Shown here piece by piece: positions 56,689 to 64,000 of a DNA stretch of 64,000 bases; the stretch's first letter is position 1, and every line of letters begins with the position of its first letter. The position numbers and the translations under genes are program-made. Source of the stretch: Sequoia sempervirens (taxonomy: Eukaryota; Streptophyta; Pinopsida; Cupressales; Cupressaceae). The notes under the pieces are model-generated. The model was not told where the DNA came from. It searched no databases and was given only the letters and a program-made list of their open reading frames with translations. Location: positions 45,381,485 to 45,445,484 of the forward strand of contig VDFB02000003.1 in assembly GCA_007258455.2 (NCBI GenBank), read 5' to 3'.

Positions 56689-58050
56689 CATTTATCCTAA
56701 TACTAGAAGAAAGAAAGAACATAGAACTAAATAATGAAAATATTTTTACAACTAGCTATAGTTATTATACGCAAGGTCAAAGTGCAAGATACCAAATACA
56801 TCATGAGACTATCAATGAGAAAGAAGACCTTGGAATCCAACTTAAGTATGATGATGATGTTATCCTTGTTAATCAACTAGAATACATAAGCCCTATTCAA
56901 TGATAATGTGAGTCTTGTGAATCAATATGAACTCCCTTAATCCAAGTTAGATGGCATTGCCTTAAATAAGTTTTCCACAAGTTTCAATCACCCATCCATT
57001 AATCCTCATATTAATAATTGCTAGAAAAATCTATGCTACTAATCCTCAATGCATATCCACAGTTCATCCTCATCCCAACATTGAAAAAGGAAAATAATCC
57101 TCCATATAAAGTCTCCCTTAATGCAATTCTATATTCCATATCCTCATCTCCAATTTATTTCTCATATCCTCATCCCCATCATCAATCCAAGAATATTAAA
57201 GTGCAAAATTTCCCATTGATCCTAAATTCTTATCCATTAATCGATACCTTAAAAAAGTAATCTAGTCTATAGATTAAGGAAAGATAAGAATTCCATGGCT
57301 AGGTACCTCATAAGTAGAGGAGCCAAGCATCCCTTGAACTATCACTTCAAAAAAATTCTATTAATCATTCCCCCTTACTGTTGACAAGAGAAAAGTATCC
57401 TTCACCCCAAGCCTTTCTTAATGCCAATATATCCCCAAAATCCCCATCTCCAGTATATATCCCAAATACTAATTCCCATTACCAATCCAAGAATCCTTGG
57501 TAGCCTCCACCTTTTATTCCAATCCTTCATCCCTTAAATCTTTGCAATCCAAGCCATCTCAATCCAACAAGCACTCCACTTCACCCAAATTCATTGATTA
57601 TTTCCTCCAAGGACTATTAGTAAATGATCCTAAGCTACCACACACAAATAAAGTTATTTTATCTTATAATATCACTAATCCTATGCCATCTAAACATCTC
57701 ATCAATCCAAAATACCTCACATACCTTAAATCCATTAATTCCAACATTTATAAGTTCATAAAAAATACTTATCCAATTATTGCGCACCACTCAGAAAGTT
57801 ACTCCACACACTAATTTATAGAAAAATGAAATAATAATCCTTTCTCATTTCATCCAAGAAAATATGCATGTGCTAATCCCTTTCTATAAAGCATGCTCAA
57901 AATCAAATGAGACTTATCCTAAATAAAGATTCAAGTACTCCATTTAATCCCTTTCATGATCCCATCCAAATAAAAATCCAACCATCCAAACTAATCCATT
58001 TTATAATCCCACACCTCCCACCATAATTCAACTTACCAAAATCCTCCACC
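56689..58050 (+). other. G-poor region with open plus-strand frames
   Basis: The plus strand is strikingly poor in G and rich in C, A and T (for example CATCCTTAAACCTTTCATCC). The bias begins in the end of the duplication near 56330. Open frames at 56547-56903 and 57497-57814 are Ser/Pro/Asn/Lys-rich and may be open only because of this composition. No family was recognised. It may be decayed retroelement sequence leading into the minisatellite. Confidence 0.45.
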
Positions 58051-58650
58051 TCATGAACCCGTATTATTTCAAGAGACAAATGTCCCTACTAATTCAACTT
58101 ATTATCCCCCAATATCTTAAGATACAAATATCCCTAGTGATCCACCTCATGGTTCCCCTCTCCCAAGAGTCAAATGTCCCTATTGATCCACCTCATGATA
58201 TCCCACCATCACAAGGTTTAAGCATTCATACTAAGCCACCTCATGATCCCCCATTATCTCAAGATACAAATGTCACCATTGTTTCACCTCATGATCCCCT
58301 ACTACCTCAAGAGATAAATATCCCTCCTAATTCGTGACCTCATGATCCAAGTGTCCCTACTAATCCACCTCCTAATCCCATACCCCCTCAAGATCCATGC
58401 ATCCCTATTGATCCACATCATGATCCCTTACCATCTCAAGATCTAAGAATTCCTATAAATCCCACTCATGATCCCCTACCACATCTATACCTAAGAACTA
58501 ATAATTCACCTCATTATCCCCTACCATCTCAATATCCATGAATCCTTACAAATTCCCCTCATGATCCCCTACCATCTCAAGAGTAAAATTTCCCTACTCA
58601 TCCATCTCATGATACCCTACCATATCGAGATCCAATCACTCCCATCAAAC
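58051..58650 (+). repeat. 48-bp minisatellite encoding a 16-residue Pro-rich repeat
   Basis: About a dozen degenerate units resemble CCTCATGATCCCCTACCATC followed by TCAAGAGACAAATGTCCCTA and CTAATCCA. The CCTCATGAT landmark recurs near 58143, 58191, 58239, 58287 and later at 48-bp spacing. In frame each unit reads PHDPLPSQ(D/E)TNVPTNP-like. The longest surviving frame is 58053-58337. Later units carry stops and indels. Because 48 is divisible by three, the array probably expanded within a coding sequence. Confidence 0.75.
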
Positions 58651-61239
58651 CCATTCTTGAACCAAGAATCTATCACCTTGGTTCATTTATCTTCATACGT
58701 TCCAATTCTCTCACTATCAAGGAAACTACAACCACCATAACTCATCCCTCATGCTATATTTTCATCTTGTTTCCAAAATAATAAATATCATATTGGAAAT
58801 AATATTTTTCAAAATACATATGTTAGGGTAAAAGTACAAAGATGTGTCACACTTTTATAAAGGAAATAGCCAACATTGATCCAACTTTTAAACTTGAAGC
58901 ACTAAAAAGTGGTATATATGTTTTGAATTTTAAAATGATGTAAACTAGTAAAATGTGTATTTTTAGCATATTTTATGTTTGTATTTTTTAAAAAAATAAA
59001 AAATTATTTGAATATAGATTTTTTTTTATAAATTGACACTATAAATTAGTTGTTGATGAAATGTTGAAAAATGAAGTTAGACAGGACATCACTCTTTATA
59101 TAGTAATTTTTTTTTCCTTCAAATTTTTTGTGTGTACTTATAACTTGAAACTTTAGTGTATGAGTTTTATTAAAATATATTAAAATAATGATTAAAATGT
59201 GCATGTATTAAAAACACACTATTTCCATTTGACTTCAAATTTCATATTAACTATTTATCTAAAATAGAAATTGAATTATACCATCTTGTTAAATATAATC
59301 TTTTATCTAGTGCATCATGTTTTTCCAACTTTTTAAATAAGTTTTAGTATTTTTTTCTTAGCATGATAATAAACCTAATATTTTGGTGTTGATAACCTAA
59401 ATTTAGTAAAAAAAAAGAAATAAAATAAAAATAATAATTTAACTATTAAAAACTTTTAAAAAAAAAACTACACTTATGGATCTACAAAAGGATACTTTTA
59501 TATTTTAAAAAAATGTTATTTACATGGTTAGGAGTTGTTGAAATATCAATTTTTTCGAATAATTTTATTTTTTGGCAAATTGGCCTTAAAGTGGGGTTAC
59601 ATATGCATTTACTCAACAATTTTAGTTGGAAAAGTTGACATATTTAACTTATCTAGAATGAATCTAACTAGATCATATGTTTGACCAAAAATAATTTTTA
59701 GTTAGAAATACTTAAATTCATTTATGCTATTAAGTTGGATGAAAATATGACACAAATTTATACTTTTAATCATTATTGTGGCTAAGGACTAGGCCTTCGT
59801 GAAATTAGGTATCTTGGAACCCATTCAAATTGAAGAAAATCTTAGATTTCAAGGCATTGGATACAAATAATGAGATAAAGATGTTAATAATTCTTCTACT
59901 AATGCTAAGGAAACTTCTTCCCGTATTCCAATAGAATTATCCTATTACTCTAATATATTTTTTCTTCTATTAATTTGTGAAGGCCACTTGTGTAATAAAA
60001 ATAAAACTAAAAAAGTAGAAAAGAAAAATTCAATGATGAAATCCACTTATTGTGTTACCTTCGGAAATTACCATGATGAAAACTTGGAAAATGGGTGTCA
60101 TGTGTAAATACCCTATTTGAAACCACCCTACCCTCAAGTGGGAAAATTCTTCCATTGTATCTGCATTCACTTATCTTATTTACTCAATCCTATTTCTCTA
60201 TCCATTATATCTTTGTGCCATCCTTCCATCCTATCCAAATTCTCCTATCTTATTTACCTATCCATTATATTTACATACTATCCTCCTATCCTATATACAT
60301 CCTACTATGTACCTAATCATATTAACCTATCCATTTCCTCCTATCTAGTTTTTCTCCCTTCTTTTTGTCAATTTTCATAAGGAAAAAGGCATCATATCCA
60401 AGTATTATTTGTCCAATACAAACATTTTTTTCACCACTCTCTTGTATCCTTTGATACATTTAATTTGGGGCATAACGATCCTATGTGAATTATTCCTTGG
60501 AGATCCTTCTAGAAAAAAGACCCCTTCAATCCTTTCTATATTTTTTCCCAAGCACCTCATCCAAAAAATTAAGAATAAAAACTCTACACATCCCTAATAT
60601 TCCATGCACCAATCCTCATATCTCCGATCCCCCATCCTTTCATCCTTATTGTTAGACTTGGTTCTCTTTTGTCATTGGTTCCAAGTACTTGAATATCCAA
60701 TTTTATTTCTAGTTAAATCCAGTTATCACCAATCCCAAGCACTTTATCCAATATAAAAATTATTAACCCATAAAATCCTTCTACGCAATCTAGTGCATCA
60801 ACCTTGCTCCATGTCTTAATTGAAATTTGATAGGGAAAACAACTATGAAAATAATATAGGTGAAAATGGCATGTGCAAGACCATGATGGGCCAAACAATG
60901 GTGATAGCATGTATCTAGTATCGACACTGTGACCCTAAAATTTTATTAAAATCATAAAACTAAATTAGTTAATCTTGTATTTCAAAATTGAAATTTAATA
61001 AATTCAATTCAATGAACATGCTAACATTTACCTAAGAATCGATGTCATAGGCCTCATTGAAAATGTCAGCTTCCCTTTCCATCTCCATAGATGCAGATGT
61101 ATCTTGTGTAGTAGCCTCCTGAGTGTCATTGGGATCATATGAACAAATCACCCAACAAGCCTAACAAATGGGATCGAAGCCCACCACTCAAAGACTCCCC
61201 TAGATGACACTGTAGTATAGGGTTGGCATGTTGGATGAC
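58651..61239. other. Non-genic AT-rich stretch
   Basis: No gene was recognised. A pyrimidine-rich, G-poor part at about 60120-60600 has recurring TATCCATTATAT and CTATCCTATC motifs and resembles the composition of 56.3-58.7 kb. Open frames over it are a by-product of that composition. Confidence 0.45.
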
Positions 61240-61560
61240 ACTCTAGGTCAAAGAACTGATGACCTGCAAAGTCTCTACCTCAACACTCTCCTTCATGATG
61301 GAAGGGTTAACGATGTGCTCATGAGGCAGCCTAGAGAGAAGTTGTCTTGCTTTCCGCCTAGGATCTTGATATGCACCGGGTCTATCTTGAGCCGACTCCC
61401 CACCTCTCCCCTGGAAGTCGCTCATATCAAAATATTTTGGGATTTTGTTTAAGATGAACTCATAGTATAGTTTCCTTAGGAAATATTGTGGGACATCACA
61501 ATTGTTGCATGGTGGGTAATCAAAAACCATGTACCACCTATCCCCAAAAAAGGTCCTAAT
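61240..61560 (-). other. Coding-like segment of unknown family
   Basis: On the minus strand an open frame reads MVFDYPPCNNCDVPQYF, then LRKLYYEFILNKIPKYF, then SDFQGRGGESAQDRPGAYQD. Composition is protein-like and the upstream frame stays open for several codons (RTFFGDRWY). It stops near 61243, and the downstream continuation is broken. It lies about 110 bp from the TIR element at 61674. It may be a host gene fragment or part of an older element; no family was recognised. Confidence 0.35.
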
Positions 61561-61673
61561 CTATTGGTGGTGGCACCAATGGATAGGAAACCTCTTCACA
61601 CTGAGGGTAAGATTTGCATTTGTGCATGGGTCAGTGAATAATGAGCACAAATCTAATTTTGTAATTTTAAGAG

Positions 61674-62645
61674 GGTGATCCCACAATACTAGTTTACAAT
61701 TTTTGGCCAAACTGGACATTGAACTAATTTTTTCTAAGTAAATCTTCACTTTTGGGTACCTATAGCAGCTAAACCGTGAGGAATTTGAAGATGACACAAA
61801 CTAGTGATTTGTGAAATTTTGTTTGTAGATTCTAAATATATTTTTTTTCAAAATTTTGGAATCATATTACACTTCTTTTTCCATCTCCTTCAAAAACTTG
61901 TTTTAAACACCATTTTTAAGGAGTGATGCTCACTGTATACAACATAACTTTTTTTCCATGAAGGATAAAATTCTATTTTTTTTGAATTTATATTTGTAAC
62001 TACGATATCTAGCACTTTCATTTGGTTTCATAGTGTTTTATTGAATATATTTTACTTAATCAAGTTTTGAAGTCAAACCAATTACAATTTAGACATAGGA
62101 CTGTATACAACATAACTTTTTTTGTATGTATCGAAATTCAATTTTTTGTTGGATCAAGGACTTCAATATCTAGTGCATTGATATTTTTCAATTTTTTTAA
62201 TAATCTACTATTTTTCCACATGTACAAAACAAAGAGCTTGATTTTCGGTGAAAAACCTACATTCACAAGAAATAAAAAATAAATATAATAATAAAATTAA
62301 ATTTATTTAAAATTATACTTTTTGGGAAGTTTATAATAAAGACTACACACTCACAAAAAAATAAAAATAAATGAATTCATTTGATCCCCCAAAAAATAAA
62401 TCAAAAGTGATTTTTTATCAGCATTTTGATGGGTGTAAAGGAGATTCCATTATAGGTATGGTTTAAAACTAGTGGGGTTCTATCCAAGGGGGTTTGATCT
62501 AAGGTGGTTTGATCAAACCCTCTTCAATTGGAATCCTTTAAATGGAACTTTTCAAGTCTTAAATCATTATATTTTCTTAAAATATGTGATTTCAACAAAA
62601 ATCAAGATCTCCGAGAAAGTGTAAACCAGTATTGTGGGATCAACC
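61674..62645. mobile_element. TIR element (copy 2), same family as 21466-22562
   Basis: Inverted ends are GGTGATCCCACAATACTAGT (left) and the reverse complement of CCAGTATTGTGGGATCAACC (right). The left 500 bp align in reverse with the right half of copy 1 (ACAATTTTTGGCCAAACTGG; ACTTTTTTTCCATGAAGGAT; CTTAATCAAGTTTTGAAGTC). A 168-bp internal duplication is marked by ACTGTATACAACATAAC at 61932 and 62100. Near the far end is a GGTT-palindrome cluster at 62473-62520 including GGTTTGATCAAACC (62506-62519). No transposase is present. Flanking AAGAG and AAGAT are not an exact target duplication. Confidence 0.8.
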
Positions 62646-62692
62646 AAGATCTTTTACATCGTTATATGATAATTTATCCTAGTAATTTATCT

Positions 62693-62723
<31 letters not shown>
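62693..62723. repeat. (TTG)n microsatellite
   Basis: About ten perfect TTG repeats just outside the right end of the TIR element. Confidence 0.9.
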
Positions 62724-64000
62724 GATTGTTGAGGATTTTGAGGAGGGTTTTCAGGTTCATTAACTTCTACAAATTCAAAAAATAAATAGAAAAGAAAACC
62801 TAAAACTATCAAATTCACAACAAAAGAAAAAACAATCCTTACCTCTCAGACCTTCTTGTCAATGTGGCAGCATTCTGGTGATGAAACAATAATAATTTGA
62901 TGAAAAAACTTGCAATATGTCTCCTCCCAGAACATGAGCACGAAAATGAAGGTTTTTGGCCACAGGTAGAAAAAAACACTCACAATGAAAATGATTTTGA
63001 ATTCCTTTTTTTTTTGCTTTTAATACCTCATAATGCGCTCATGTTATGGGATCGTTGTGGCTGAGCCTTAGGCTCAACACACCAAGCCATAACACACTTG
63101 GGTTATGAGCTTTCAAAACATTTTAAAAATTTGGCCACAAATTGGCCACCCATCTTTTTGCACCCACCCATAGGTTTCATAACAAAACAAGAATAAGTCT
63201 TCTATTGATTTACTAAAAATTACAATGCTAGCTGTAGAAACTAGATTGAAAAACACACTATTCACATTACACATATTTTTACATGAATTCTTGTACTCCA
63301 AATCTTAGAATGATCATAAATATGGACTTAGGATTGGCCTACAAACTTCTAGGAAGCCCAAAAAAAATATTCCATCCTCCTAAATAAGACCCAAAAATTA
63401 CAATATATGATAATTGAAAAAGTCCATATTGATTTCAAAAATGACACAAGGTGCAAGTTGAGCCTTTTGACTAACAACTATCATAGGCATAAAGGAATAT
63501 GCTATATATAACACCTTTTAAACCTCCTCTATTTTATCCTTTTTAAAGAAAGCGAAATTAATTTCCCAAATTTTTACCTGCATTCATGTATAATTTTTAC
63601 CCAAGTAAAAATGTGTTTCCCACCTTGATTTTCACCCCACCAATGTAGAAATTAACCCTTTATAGCACTTATCATTTTAGTGTCATGTAAAAACTTAGCT
63701 AATAACAAATATTTTACCTCCTTTCATCAAATAGTTTACAAGCATCCATTTGCCTTCATATTTTGTTTACATTTACACATCCTACCCCTAAAAAAGAAAT
63801 TTAATTTTTGTGCCTCCCTTCTTTACAATAACCAATTATGACAATGCCCACCTATGACAATGTTAAAGTATGAATTTTTGACCTCACATTTGTAGCCTAC
63901 ATTTTTGTAATCAAATTCTTGGATTGTCCGTTTTCTTTCATGTTTCTCCATGTTATTGTTTGCACACCAAACATTGAGGACTATATTAGTATATTATAGG
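62724..64000. other. AT-rich window end
   Basis: No gene, RNA gene or bounded element was recognised. A minus-strand frame at 63113-63301 has no family features. Confidence 0.45.

Overview
The window looks like nuclear DNA of a seed plant with a large, repeat-rich genome, most likely a gymnosperm (conifer type). The reasons are an intron-less PLS-DYW pentatricopeptide repeat (PPR) gene, long AT-rich non-genic stretches, plant-type Ty1/copia and LTR/LARD elements, and a plant LINE with an RNase H domain. The species call is inference; nothing in the window fixes it.

Layout. A LARD-like LTR retrotransposon occupies 783-13207. It has 4.6 and 3.7 kb LTRs, a PBS, a PPT, an exact ATGTG target duplication and no recognisable gag/pol, and its 5' LTR carries a 585-bp inverted-repeat element. 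The only intact conserved gene is a 898-codon PPR-DYW-class gene at 14252-16948. Five 303-bp units of it are almost identical, and a broken partial copy lies just downstream (17.5-18.4 kb). A decayed copia element follows (19289-27945), with another inverted-repeat element nested in its gag region. Then come a purine tract, a solo LTR with an exact CCTTG duplication (28480-29218) and a copia RNase H relic (about 31 kb).

From 31.7 to 39.8 kb runs the longer copy (A) of a segmental duplication. Its shorter collinear partner (B) is at 53.1-56.7 kb. Copy A holds a two-exon gene for a 64-residue putative secreted peptide, and a fragment of a Na/Ca-exchanger-family gene. It also holds a 131-codon ORF whose first residues resemble the histone H3 tail, PPR relics interrupted by a three-headed tRNA-derived SINE, and a fragment of an unrecognised gene. 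Copy B has lost nearly all of the peptide gene. It contains an inverted-repeat element carrying a 5S-rRNA-like Pol III promoter and a second small inverted-repeat element.

Between the two copies lie an LTR-like region with six related 31-34 bp hairpins (40.2-42.0 kb), a degenerate coding tandem repeat (42.3-43.3 kb) and a 5'-truncated LINE (44613-48031). The LINE has a 17-bp target duplication and an extra ORF downstream of its RNase H. The last 7 kb hold a G-poor region with a 48-bp coding minisatellite and a second member of the inverted-repeat family seen in the copia element.

The genes do not form an operon or pathway; this is a plant intergenic landscape. The candidates for new biology are the H3-tail-like ORF, the secreted-peptide gene, the 5S-bearing inverted-repeat element, the dispersed hairpin set and the LINE 3' ORF. 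All calls were made by eye; no database search was run.
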